NCBI GenBank assembly: GCA_019358855.1
Contig: JAHHII010000001.1
Coordinates: forward strand, 372,001 to 436,000
Source: Timaviella obliquedivisa GSE-PSE-MK23-08B
Lineage (GTDB): Bacteria; Cyanobacteriota; Cyanobacteriia; Elainellales; Elainellaceae
DNA: 64,000 nucleotides
Direction of reading: 5' to 3'
Shown here: in pieces, positions 55,940 through 63,702 of the stretch
Position numbering within the stretch: position 1 is the stretch's first letter
How the letters are laid out: each line of letters opens with the position of its first letter
Made by a program: the position numbers and the translations under genes
Notes under the pieces: model-generated
What the model was told of the DNA's origin: nothing
What the model saw: only the letters and a program-made list of their open reading frames with translations
The model's database searches: none

Positions 55940-56303
55940 CTATGCCTGACGCTCCCCCCTCTTCCTCGCCTAAAGCTAAATGCCCTGCTTAAGCTATTTT
56001 TATTATTGGTGCCGCCTTCCAACTCAGTTAACTCATCGTTTTAGACAAGTTTCTTAAGATGGGTGAAGGGCGATCGCAACCTGGTTTGGGCGCTTAATAC
56101 GCTACTAAAATAGGGTTAACCTCTCCCTGAATGTCAATGATGGATGGAACCTCGGTACCTGTGAAGCAGCACGCGTCAGTTTCACGCCCACCATCCCGGC
56201 ACCATTTGCCAGCGGCAAGTACATGAGCGTCTTGGTACGATAGTCCAGCGCGCCAGGGGCTACCGTATCTTTATGCTGTAGCCCCTGACAATGCGATCGC
56301 CCT
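55940..56303. other. Gene-free gap with a strong hairpin near the psbP-like stop
   Basis: 364 bases between convergent genes. The right end holds a perfect ten-base hairpin CAGGGGCTAC/GTAGCCCCTG at 56254-56287 with a 14-base loop; no T run follows, so termination by it is uncertain. The stretch 56130-56250 is GC-richer than its surroundings and is open on the minus strand for about 40 codons (YRTKTLMYLPLANGAG...), but it has no start codon and may be a gene remnant. Confidence 0.45.
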
Positions 56304-56843
56304 CTAGTAAACCGAGAAAGAATCTACAACTCTTTTGAATAAATCAGGAACCTTTTCCCATCTTTTTTCGCTGGTAGAAAGGTTGAATGTGAACAGTTGA
56401 CCCCGGCGAACAACGACGCTGGCCAGGTTGTGACGAAGCTGATCGGGCAGCTTGACGGCATATTCCAAAATATAGTAAGTCTCGTTGTCAACTTCATGAG
56501 CGATCGCGTTCACTAACTCAGCCGTGCGACCCGAACCGGGAGGAGCGATCGCATTCTTCGACAACCGATATCCGACCTCGCTCGGCGTACCCAAATCCTT
56601 CAGCGTCTTGCCTTCAGGCACTGGATTAATAATGACGCTAACGTTCTCAGTTTCCTCAATAATGTCATGCAGCACGACATCAGGGCCGCCCTCAACTTTT
56701 ACAGTCATCCAACCGCTGGGGTAAAGAAACTCGTACCCGTCATAATTATCTGAATAGCTCATTAAACTAGTGGTCGCCGAAGCACAACTCTGCAAACTTA
56801 AACTCAGCACAATCAGCAGCACCGCCGCAATTCGCTTCAGCAT
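56304..56843 (-). CDS. PsbP-like photosystem II lipoprotein (CyanoP type)
   Basis: A 179-residue protein. A lipoprotein signal, LLIVLSLSLQSCAS with the lipidated cysteine at about 20, is followed by the PsbP fold: NYDGYEFLYPSGWMTVKVEGG, VSVIINPVPEGKTLKDLG and the end FTFNLSTSEKRWEKVPDLF. It is anchored in the thylakoid membrane on the lumen side and is thought to help assemble or stabilise photosystem II. Starts at ATG 56843, diverging from the GH57 gene with 135 bases between. Confidence 0.9.
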   Translation of the reverse strand: MLKRIAAVLLIVLSLSLQSCASATTSLMSYSDNYDGYEFLYPSGWMTVKVEGGPDVVLHDIIEETENVSVIINPVPEGKTLKDLGTPSEVGYRLSKNAIAPPGSGRTAELVNAIAHEVDNETYYILEYAVKLPDQLRHNLASVVVRRGQLFTFNLSTSEKRWEKVPDLFKRVVDSFSVY

Positions 56844-56978
56844 TTCCTAAATTTCCTTATAATCCAGTCCGTTATAAATCTTACCGTGTTGGCACCGCCT
56901 ACTCAGGTAATTCGTAGCATTTAACCTCCCGGCGATCGGTCAGAATAAGAAGAAGCGCCCCCTACTGGTTGAATTGCC

Positions 56979-58472
56979 ATGTCTGCCTCTCTCCAGCCTT
57001 CTCGCTTTGCCACTCTGCCCAACTTAAACGACCAAATCGACGGGTTACCTAACTTCTCAGGATGCGAATCTGCGGTACAAAAGGTCAGCCAGGTTAATCA
57101 GGCGCACTGGTTGCCCAAAACGAACGTGCAGTTTGAGCAAATTTCAGCAGGATTTGCGATCGCCCTTCACATGCACCAACCCACTATTCCGGCTGGCATT
57201 CACGGTGCTCTCATCAGCAACCTTCAGCGCATGTTCGAGCATCCCTACGAAGGCGATAATCACAACGCCGGAACGTTCCTGTGGTGCTATACCCGCATGG
57301 CAGAGTTTATTCCTGAATTGATCAATCAAGGCTGTCGCCCCAAAGTCATGCTTGACTATTCAGGAAATCTGCTTTGGGGACTAGGACAAATGAAACTCGA
57401 TGCTCTCGATCGCCTCAAGCGCATCACCTGCGACCCGACCTATCAACCCTATGTAGAATGGCTGGGAACCACCTGGAGTCACGCAGTTGCACCTTCTACT
57501 CCCATCCCCGACCTGAAGCTTCAGATTCAGGCATGGCAGCACCACTTTGCCGCCATCTTTGGCTGGGAAGCGCTCGTACGGGTCAGGGGCTTCTCGCCTC
57601 CCGAAATGCATTTACCCAACCACCCAGACACGCTCTACGAATTTGTCAAAGCTCTCAAAGACTGTGGTTATCGCTGGGTGATGGTGCAAGAGCATTCGGT
57701 TGAAACTTTATATGGACATTCTTTAGCATCGAGACATTTGCCCCATCGTCTGGTTGCCCGTAACTCGGTAGGCGAAACCGTCAGCATCACCGCCATTATT
57801 AAAACTCAAGGTTCAGATACTAAGCTGGTTGGGCAAATGCAGCCTTATTACGAGGCGAAAACCCTATCTCGGCAGGACATTAAAGGCATTTCGGTACCGC
57901 CTTTGGTGACCCAAATTGGCGATGGCGAAAATGGCGGCGTGATGATGAACGAATTCCCGAGTGCCTTTAAACGCACCTGGCACGAGGTCGCACAAGATAG
58001 TAGCGTTGCCGGAATGACGGGCAGCGAGTATTTGGAACTCATGGAAACGGCAGGATGTGAGGATGAAGATTATCCTGAATGCCAGGCGATCGCCCAACAC
58101 CTGATCTGGCAACGGGTTGACCCTAACCACGCGACCCCCGAAGCCGTCCAGTCAGCCATTCAAGCCCTCCAGCACGAAAACCCTAACTTTCACATGGATG
58201 GAGCCTCTTGGACTAATGATCTAAGCTGGGTCAAAGGCTACGAGAACGTCCTGACCCCCATGAGCCACCTCAGTACGTTGTTTCACCAGAAAGTCACTCC
58301 GTTAGTGACGCAAAATCCTGAGCTAACCCAACAAACCCGCTATCGTAAAGCCCTACTACACAATCTATTGTTACAAACTAGTTGCTTTCGCTATTGGGGA
58401 CAAGGCGCTTGGACAGATTATGCCCAGACAATTTATGAGCAGGGAAAATCGATCATTGAGCAGGAGTTTTGA
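56979..58472 (+). CDS. Glycoside hydrolase family 57 protein
   Basis: A 497-residue alpha-glucan-acting enzyme. GH57 motifs visible: ALHMHQPTIPAG at 62-73 (HQP), GCRPKVMLDYSGNLLWGL, GFSPPEMHLPNHPDTL (the position of the catalytic glutamate) and DGENGGVMMNEFPS. Activity could be amylase, branching enzyme or glucanotransferase; the length and motif 3 alone do not decide. No signal peptide, so it works in the cytoplasm on glycogen-like glucan. ATG 56979. The gene stands between divergent and spaced neighbours. Confidence 0.87.
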   Translation: MSASLQPSRFATLPNLNDQIDGLPNFSGCESAVQKVSQVNQAHWLPKTNVQFEQISAGFAIALHMHQPTIPAGIHGALISNLQRMFEHPYEGDNHNAGTFLWCYTRMAEFIPELINQGCRPKVMLDYSGNLLWGLGQMKLDALDRLKRITCDPTYQPYVEWLGTTWSHAVAPSTPIPDLKLQIQAWQHHFAAIFGWEALVRVRGFSPPEMHLPNHPDTLYEFVKALKDCGYRWVMVQEHSVETLYGHSLASRHLPHRLVARNSVGETVSITAIIKTQGSDTKLVGQMQPYYEAKTLSRQDIKGISVPPLVTQIGDGENGGVMMNEFPSAFKRTWHEVAQDSSVAGMTGSEYLELMETAGCEDEDYPECQAIAQHLIWQRVDPNHATPEAVQSAIQALQHENPNFHMDGASWTNDLSWVKGYENVLTPMSHLSTLFHQKVTPLVTQNPELTQQTRYRKALLHNLLLQTSCFRYWGQGAWTDYAQTIYEQGKSIIEQEF

Positions 58473-58652
58473 TCAGGGCAACGCCTGGGTAGGATTGGGA
58501 GACGATCTTTGACAGGAATCTCAATGCGACTCTTCGCAGGTAACTCGAAGAATCTGCTGCCATTAATTTAGTTAATAAATTTTGGAAAAGAAAGATCGTT
58601 TTAGAGTAAGCCTGTTAAATTTTAGTGATTTCCCTGCTCATCTGATGGATCT

Positions 58653-59810
58653 ATGCCGCAACCCAGCCCTTCCCAATCCGTCCTCAAGGGTGCTAATCCC
58701 TTTCTAGAGGATGACATTCCCGACTCAGAAGATATTTATGAGCCAACACCCTTTGGCATTGCTGCTCTAACCAATGTCGATCACCTGATGAATGAAATTT
58801 TTCAGGATATGGAGCAGACATTGGAGCGGGGAACCGCTCTGCCTGCCGATCTTCACCAGGAACCTGAGCCTGCAATTGCTCCTTTTATGACTCCTGTTAC
58901 TCCTTTAGATGTCCCACTGCTCTCACCTGGACTTCCCTCGTCTCCTCTGTTGGAGTCCGTCGCGCCCTACCGATTGCCTGAAGACGATTTGCTGAGTGAC
59001 CCTGACCTTGAAGAACTGTTAGTCATCGACCAAGAGGTAGCTAAACCTCGTCAGTCGAGCGGTGGCTTTCTCCTCTCTGCTGTGTTGGCAACGCTTATTC
59101 TCACAGGCGGCTTGTTTGCAACAGTTAAATTTCGGCTCTATCAAATGATTCCTGGTTTCTCGGGGTCAGAAGTGGTAGAAGGACGTGTGCCCCCCATTAC
59201 GGTGCCCGAAGCAGCGCAGACTGGAAAAGATCAACAGTTTTTAGAGTATGTGGGACGATCGCTCAATCGCATCGATCGCACCGCTACTCGCAACAGTGGT
59301 ACTTCTGGGGCGATCGCTACCGGAATCGCCACCCTTCCTCCACCTCCTTCTGTTGCCCCCTCTCCCCTGGTCGTTGAACGCTACGTCCCAGTTTACCAAC
59401 CACCCCTTTTCGGCTCCTTCACGAGTCCTCCTGGAACAACGACAAGCAACACGAACGCTATGACCAGGACAGCAGTGGCTGCTGCTCCCGCTATAGTCGT
59501 ACCGCCTGCCCCTACCGTCCGTCCACCTGTAGTCCGCGCTGCTGTACCTGCGCCAGTGGTGCCTAGTCCTAGTCCAATTGCTGCGATCGTCCCTAGCATT
59601 GACCTTTCTGAAACTCATGCATTAATTGGTTTGCTTGAACTCGGCGATCGCTCGGCTGCGCTTCTCGAAGTTAACGGGGTTCCTCAGCGTATTCAAGTCG
59701 GTGAAAAAATTGGAGCAAGCGGTTGGAAAATCATGTCTATCTCTAATCAAACTGCCATTATTCAACGCAACAGCGAAGTGCGATCGATCCATGTCGGTCA
59801 AAAGTTCTAA
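58653..59810 (+). CDS. Membrane-anchored protein with GspC/PilP-like C-terminal domain
   Basis: A 385-residue protein. Residues 1-140 are acidic and Pro-rich (LEDDIPDSEDIYEPTPFGIA), followed by one membrane helix at about 145-165 (SAVLATLILTGGLFATVKF), then a Pro/Ala/Val/Thr-rich linker to about 315. The last 65 residues, HALIGLLELGDRSAALLEV, then IQVGEKIGASGWKIMSI and AIIQRNSEVRSIHVGQKF, resemble the homology region of type II secretion GspC/PilP proteins, which bind a secretin. I infer an inner-membrane piece of a pilus or secretion system; no other such gene is nearby. A perfect inverted repeat follows 38 bases after the stop. Confidence 0.65.
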   Translation: MPQPSPSQSVLKGANPFLEDDIPDSEDIYEPTPFGIAALTNVDHLMNEIFQDMEQTLERGTALPADLHQEPEPAIAPFMTPVTPLDVPLLSPGLPSSPLLESVAPYRLPEDDLLSDPDLEELLVIDQEVAKPRQSSGGFLLSAVLATLILTGGLFATVKFRLYQMIPGFSGSEVVEGRVPPITVPEAAQTGKDQQFLEYVGRSLNRIDRTATRNSGTSGAIATGIATLPPPPSVAPSPLVVERYVPVYQPPLFGSFTSPPGTTTSNTNAMTRTAVAAAPAIVVPPAPTVRPPVVRAAVPAPVVPSPSPIAAIVPSIDLSETHALIGLLELGDRSAALLEVNGVPQRIQVGEKIGASGWKIMSISNQTAIIQRNSEVRSIHVGQKF

Positions 59811-59848
59811 AGAGGTTAGGGAGTTGCAATTAAATAACACCCCGAACC

Positions 59849-59920
59849 GCCCCCTAAATCCCCCATTCTGGGGGACTTCCGAACCTGTCAAAGTCCCCCA
59901 GAATGGGGGATTTAGGGGGC
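59849..59920. repeat. Perfect 30-bp inverted repeat with 12-base loop
   Basis: The arm 59849-59878 and its exact complement 59891-59920 flank CCGAACCTGTCA. The arm itself is made of three parts: CCCCCTAAAT, CCCCCATTCT and GGGGGACTT, so smaller hairpins can form inside each arm. Similar C5-TAAAT-C5 palindromes are common as interspersed repeats in cyanobacterial genomes. It lies between the GspC-like protein gene and the FkbM gene. There is no T run, so it is a repeat or mRNA-stability element rather than a terminator. Confidence 0.9.
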
Positions 59921-60073
59921 TGATAAGTCAATGCATCCCATTGGGGTTTTATTTTCACGCAACTCCCCTAGCAGTTTTGGCAGCAGGTTCTAAACGTCTT
60001 ATCATTCGCTGTCCCGTCTATCCTGTAAGCTATTGCCAAACGCTAATTCTAAGGACTTAGGGAGCTTGTCGGG

Positions 60074-61411
60074 ATGCCAGAAGTTGGGATGTCAGAAGAT
60101 AGTTATTGGTCGGATGCGAGGGGTTTTCTGCGTCAGCATGTTCACCCTGGAGAAAAGCTGATTGCTCCGGTTCGGCTTAAAAAAGAGTTTGAGCATCTTT
60201 ACTCCTACAGCTATTCCTATGGGTCTGAGGTTGATTTTTTCGACTGGATGCTAATTCACAAAGGCATGATCGAAAAATTCGATCATGCGTTTTTAACTGC
60301 TGCTGTGAAAACCTTTAAGCCCATTTTTGCCAATGAGGTTTTTGTCATTTTGGCGAAGCAAGATTTAGCAGGGGCGATCGCCTCTCCTCACCATCTGAAG
60401 CCTCTTTTAGACGCACTCAGTTCTGTCAATCCTCAGCCTGACCGCTCCTGGCTCAAACGAGTCAAAGATTTTTTTCATGACAACTCGGTTTCCCAAAAAC
60501 TCGATCTCACATTAAAGCGTCTAGCTAGTTTAGATACTCAGGTGAAGCAAATAGAAAAACGAGTGCAAGGTAAAACTCGTACTTTTGACAGTAAAGCGAT
60601 CGCCACCTTATCTCATGAGGAGTTTGTCAGCCTTTGTCGGGCTGCTTGCCAAAGTGCATATTTAGGCAACGGCACAATTTTATGTCGAGTGCTCAGTCGC
60701 TATCTGATGTATGTAGACAGCCAAGATATTAGTCTTGCACCCCACCTTCTCCTCAATGGGTACTGGGAACCTGCCGTTACCTTTGCCTTTGCTCGCAGCA
60801 TTCAGCCCGGTTGGAACTGCATTGACGTAGGTGCAAATCACGGTTACTTCAGTTTGCTAATGGCAAGTATGGTTGGCAAAACCGGAAAAGTGCTGGCGTT
60901 AGAACCGAATACCAACCTCGTGCAACTGATTCAGCAGACTTTAATAGTTAATGGGTTAACCGAAAATGTCACTGTTTCTTCACAAGCTGCTGCCGATACC
61001 AACGGCGAAGCCGTGACCCTTGCTGTTCCTAAAGGACAAATTGGCGGTGCCAGCATTGTTCGTCAAGTCGGTGCAGGCGATGACGCAATCGCTACCGAGA
61101 CTGTGACGATCGATCGCCTAACAGCAGATTGGGAACACGTTGATTTCATTAAAATTGATACCGAAGGTGCAGAGGAATCTGTCTGGAGAGGGATGCGCCA
61201 GACGCTTCAACACAATCCTCATATCATCGTCGTGCTAGAGTTCGGAGCCACACGCTATCCCGATGGTAAAGCATTTCTACAAGAAATACTGAACGAAGGC
61301 TTTATTCTGCGCTATATCGATGGCAGCATAGAACATGGCTCTCTGACTGTTGAGCAATGCCTGACAGAACGAGGCGACAAACACTGGGATTTGTATCTCA
61401 GTCGGTATTAA
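60074..61411 (+). CDS. FkbM family methyltransferase with N-terminal extension
   Basis: A 445-residue protein. The first 185 residues are helical and of unknown fold (VRLKKEFEHLYSYSYSYGSE). The methyltransferase part follows (about 215-425): WNCIDVGANHGYFSLLMAS is the SAM-binding motif I, LALEPNTNLVQLIQQT is motif II, VDFIKIDTEGAEESVWRGM is the FkbM signature and VVLEFGA follows. Typical FkbM proteins are about 230-300 residues. Targets are usually sugars or antibiotic side chains; here it is unknown. ATG 60074 is supported by GGGAG 9 bases upstream; ATG 60089 is an alternative. Confidence 0.85.
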   Translation: MPEVGMSEDSYWSDARGFLRQHVHPGEKLIAPVRLKKEFEHLYSYSYSYGSEVDFFDWMLIHKGMIEKFDHAFLTAAVKTFKPIFANEVFVILAKQDLAGAIASPHHLKPLLDALSSVNPQPDRSWLKRVKDFFHDNSVSQKLDLTLKRLASLDTQVKQIEKRVQGKTRTFDSKAIATLSHEEFVSLCRAACQSAYLGNGTILCRVLSRYLMYVDSQDISLAPHLLLNGYWEPAVTFAFARSIQPGWNCIDVGANHGYFSLLMASMVGKTGKVLALEPNTNLVQLIQQTLIVNGLTENVTVSSQAAADTNGEAVTLAVPKGQIGGASIVRQVGAGDDAIATETVTIDRLTADWEHVDFIKIDTEGAEESVWRGMRQTLQHNPHIIVVLEFGATRYPDGKAFLQEILNEGFILRYIDGSIEHGSLTVEQCLTERGDKHWDLYLSRY

Positions 61412-61597
61412 TACTGACTGAAGTAAGACAATTTGAGATATGAGGTTCGGCTCAGGAATTGAACATAAAATTAACGGGTTCGCAGACGTCGTAGGGGAAC
61501 AACAATCCCACGATCGGTTCAAATTAAAACCTCCTGGTGTGTTCAGATTGAAAGCAGAAAGTTAAGGTTGGGAGAAAGGCAAGAAAGGAGCGATCGC

Positions 61598-62164
61598 ATG
61601 GGCATTTTTGAAGACTTCAGCAAATTTTTAGAAACGCGCCTAGAAGAATTTCTACGCAACAATCCACACTTAGAACTTCAGGCACTAGAAGAAAAGCTCC
61701 GCGAACAAGAAGAGGAAGTAATTCGGCTAATTGCCGACCTCCGTCTGCGCGAGAAGCAGCTTGAAGCCGAAATTTTAGCAACTGCTCAAGAGATTCAGCG
61801 TTGGCACATTCGCATTGATAAAGCAAAGAAAGCCCAGCGATTTGATCTGTCCAAACCTGCCGAAGAACGTGAGGCTGCGCTCCTTCGTCAGGGCAACCAG
61901 CTTTGGGGGCAGATGGAAATGCTAAAAACTCGTATTCAGCAAACAGGTGAACTGCAAAAACAAATTCAACTCCGCAAGCAAGAAGTTAGAGTCAAAGTCG
62001 CTGAGGCGAAGGCTACCAACGCTGAGCAGCAACGACAAACTAGCGCCTGGAACACTCGCTATCAGTCTAGCTTCTCCAGTTCATCTGATCCTTTGGAGCA
62101 AACCTTTAGACGATGGGAAACTGATGCAGAACTAGATGAGCTTAAGCGCAAAATGGGGCGTTAG
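61598..62164 (+). CDS. TIGR04376 family coiled-coil protein
   Basis: A 188-residue mostly helical protein starting MGIFEDFSKFLETRLEEFL, followed by a long coiled coil (about 20-150; ALEEKLREQEEEVIRLIADL) and a C-terminal WNTRYQSSFSS then LEQTFRRWETDAELDELKRK. This matches a cyanobacterial family (TIGR04376) of unknown function. ATG 61598 is chosen because AAAGGAG lies 7 bases upstream; an upstream in-frame start 30 bases earlier lacks this. It ends just before a bidirectional hairpin and the DnaA-box cluster. Confidence 0.85.
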   Translation: MGIFEDFSKFLETRLEEFLRNNPHLELQALEEKLREQEEEVIRLIADLRLREKQLEAEILATAQEIQRWHIRIDKAKKAQRFDLSKPAEEREAALLRQGNQLWGQMEMLKTRIQQTGELQKQIQLRKQEVRVKVAEAKATNAEQQRQTSAWNTRYQSSFSSSSDPLEQTFRRWETDAELDELKRKMGR

Positions 62165-62210
62165 GTGAACCAGAAGATTAGGAAAGACAAACTAACTGAG
62201 TAAATCAAAC

Positions 62211-62250
62211 TGGCAAAGTTTAAGATCTCATTAACTTTGCCATTGTTTTC
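62211..62250. terminator. Hairpin shared by convergent genes, likely bidirectional terminator
   Basis: TGGCAAAGTT at 62211-62220 pairs with AACTTTGCCA at 62233-62242. It is followed by TTGTTTT on the plus strand and by GTTTGATTT on the minus strand, so it could end both the TIGR04376 message and the DUF4327 message. It abuts the first DnaA box. Confidence 0.65.
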
Positions 62251-62297
62251 CACAGCACCAACCCACTTTTCCACAGACTTTAGTGGGTTTTTCCACA
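62246..62297 (+). promoter_or_regulatory. Three phased DnaA-box nonamers
   Basis: TTTTCCACA occurs three times exactly and in the same direction at 62246-62254, 62267-62275 and 62289-62297. The spacings are 21 and 22 bases, two helical turns, so bound DnaA proteins would lie on one face. TTTTCCACA is the DnaA box used in cyanobacterial origins. The spot lies between convergent genes (TIGR04376 and DUF4327), so it is not a promoter. It could be part of an origin, a DnaA-titrating or DnaA-reactivating site. Confidence 0.75.
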
Positions 62298-62391
62298 GAC
62301 CAGGGAAAAGTTAGGTTAAGAATAGGTGTAACTAGAAGACCTGAAAAAACCTATCTCAGGAAAGAATTCGGCTAAATCCATAGGCACAACT

Positions 62392-62610
62392 TTAGTTATC
62401 GTCCCAAGATTCAACCGCGAGGAGATCACTAATGGGATCTTGCATTGAAAACTCGAAATCTTCAAGCTCTTTTTTCAAGTGACTCCATTCATCTCCGTAA
62501 AGAAGGGCAATTTTCCATAGCCGATCTGTGGGACGGATTACCTTAGAATCTACGAGCGATCGCACTTGACGTTGAAACTTACCCATGGGGTGAGCAACCA
62601 TTTGGTTCAT
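62392..62610 (-). CDS. DUF4327 family protein
   Basis: A 72-residue protein. The sequence VAHPMGKFQRQVRSLVDSKV, then LWKIALLYGDEWSHLKKELEDFEFS and DPISDLLAVESWDDN, matches the small cyanobacterial DUF4327 family, one copy of nearly every genome. No function known. ATG 62610. Its stop lies 95 bases from the nearest DnaA box, and it diverges from rpsD with 319 bases between. Confidence 0.8.
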   Translation of the reverse strand: MNQMVAHPMGKFQRQVRSLVDSKVIRPTDRLWKIALLYGDEWSHLKKELEDFEFSMQDPISDLLAVESWDDN

Positions 62611-62929
62611 AACAATTAAGGAAATGTAGATTGTGGAACGAATTACTTTTCAAATCGTCTTCTGCATCTTGAAAATCAAGACAGCGCGTATGAGGCTGAT
62701 GTCGGCTGAAGTGACAGTGGCAAAACAACGTTTCTGATTAGCTATTCTAGCACAGCAAACTCAAGCGTGCCAGATCAACTAGAGCCAAAACGGCAACTAT
62801 TACTGATGCTAATGGGAGATTATTAGAAACAAAATCAAACTAATCAGACAAAAGCGTTTACATTCTTTCACTCTGCGTCGCTAGGTACTAGAATGGTACC
62901 TTTGGGCAACTTTACAAAGAGGAATCTAG
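62611..62929. promoter_or_regulatory. Divergent spacer of DUF4327 and rpsD, with a leader hairpin
   Basis: 319 bases. A seven-pair hairpin AGGTACT/GGTACCT (last pair T-G) with loop AGAAT lies at 62883-62901, 28 bases before the rpsD start. In other bacteria S4 represses its own operon through a structured leader; this hairpin is a candidate but far simpler. A ribosome site AAGAGGAA precedes ATG 62930. No RNA gene recognised. Confidence 0.45.
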
Positions 62930-63538
62930 ATGTCTCGATATAGAGGTCCCCGCCTCAGAATTGTGCGGCGCTTAGGCGAATTGCCTGGCTTATCCCGCAA
63001 AACTCCGAGACGGGCATACCCACCCGGTCAACATGGTCAAGCTCGTAAGAAGCGTTCTGAGTACGCAGTTCGACTTGAAGAAAAGCAAAAGCTACGGTTT
63101 AACTACGGCGTTACTGAGCGTCAGTTGCTCCGCTACGTTCGTAAGGCTCGTCGTGCAGCAGGTTCTACAGGGCAGGTGTTGCTACAGCTCTTAGAAATGC
63201 GACTCGATAACACGGTGTTTCGGATGGGTATGGGCCCAACGATTCCAGGTGCGCGTCAGTTAGTAAACCATGGTCATGTGACGGTAAACGGCAGAGTTGT
63301 GGACATTGCCAGCTACCAGTGCAGACCCGGCGATGTGATTGGAGTGCGCGATAGCGATCGCTCTCGTCAACTCGTTGAAGCAAACTTGCTCTTCCCTGGA
63401 CTGGCTAACTTACCTAGCCATTTAGAGTTTGACAAAGCCAAGAAAATTGGCAAAGTTAACAGCGTCGTCGAACGCGAATGGATTGCGCTGCAAGTGAACG
63501 AATTGCTGGTCGTTGAGTTTTACTCACGTCAAGCCTAG
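62930..63538 (+). CDS. rpsD: 30S ribosomal protein S4
   Basis: A 202-residue protein of normal length. The N-terminus [20 protein letters not shown] is the cyanobacterial/plastid type without the zinc-binding cysteines. The S4 RNA-binding domain (about 90-155) reads [20 protein letters not shown], then [19 protein letters not shown]4 nucleates 16S rRNA folding. It stands alone here, away from the main ribosomal clusters, as in many cyanobacteria. The stop at 63538 is followed by a hairpin with weak T run. Confidence 0.98.
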   Translation: MSRYRGPRLRIVRRLGELPGLSRKTPRRAYPPGQHGQARKKRSEYAVRLEEKQKLRFNYGVTERQLLRYVRKARRAAGSTGQVLLQLLEMRLDNTVFRMGMGPTIPGARQLVNHGHVTVNGRVVDIASYQCRPGDVIGVRDSDRSRQLVEANLLFPGLANLPSHLEFDKAKKIGKVNSVVEREWIALQVNELLVVEFYSRQA

Positions 63539-63592
63539 AGATTGATGGCGACGAACACCGTGCGGCTGTGGTGCGCGATCGAATAGTTTTTT

Positions 63593-63635
63593 CAAGCTCT
63601 CCAAACCTGTCAGTTGGGGAGCTTGTTTGGTATTT
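63593..63635 (+). terminator. Likely terminator of rpsD
   Basis: CAAGCTCTCCAA (63593-63604) and TTGGGGAGCTTG (63614-63625) pair along 12 bases with one T-G pair around loop ACCTGTCAG; followed by TTTGGTATTTG. The T run is broken, so efficiency is uncertain. Confidence 0.6.
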
Positions 63636-63702
63636 GGGGAGGTAGTCAAAGTCGCTATAGTGAAAAAGGATATCGCCCAACTCACCGTTTGAGGATTTTG
63701 CG

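Noticed and set aside
56130-56250. Possible remnant of a coding region on the minus strand
   Set aside because: About 40 open codons with reasonable composition but no start and no family recognised; too little evidence for a gene or pseudogene call.
59626-60060. 144-codon frame covering the end of the GspC-like gene and the 30-bp palindrome
   Set aside because: It reads through the palindromic repeat, overlaps a real gene and shows no resemblance to any family.
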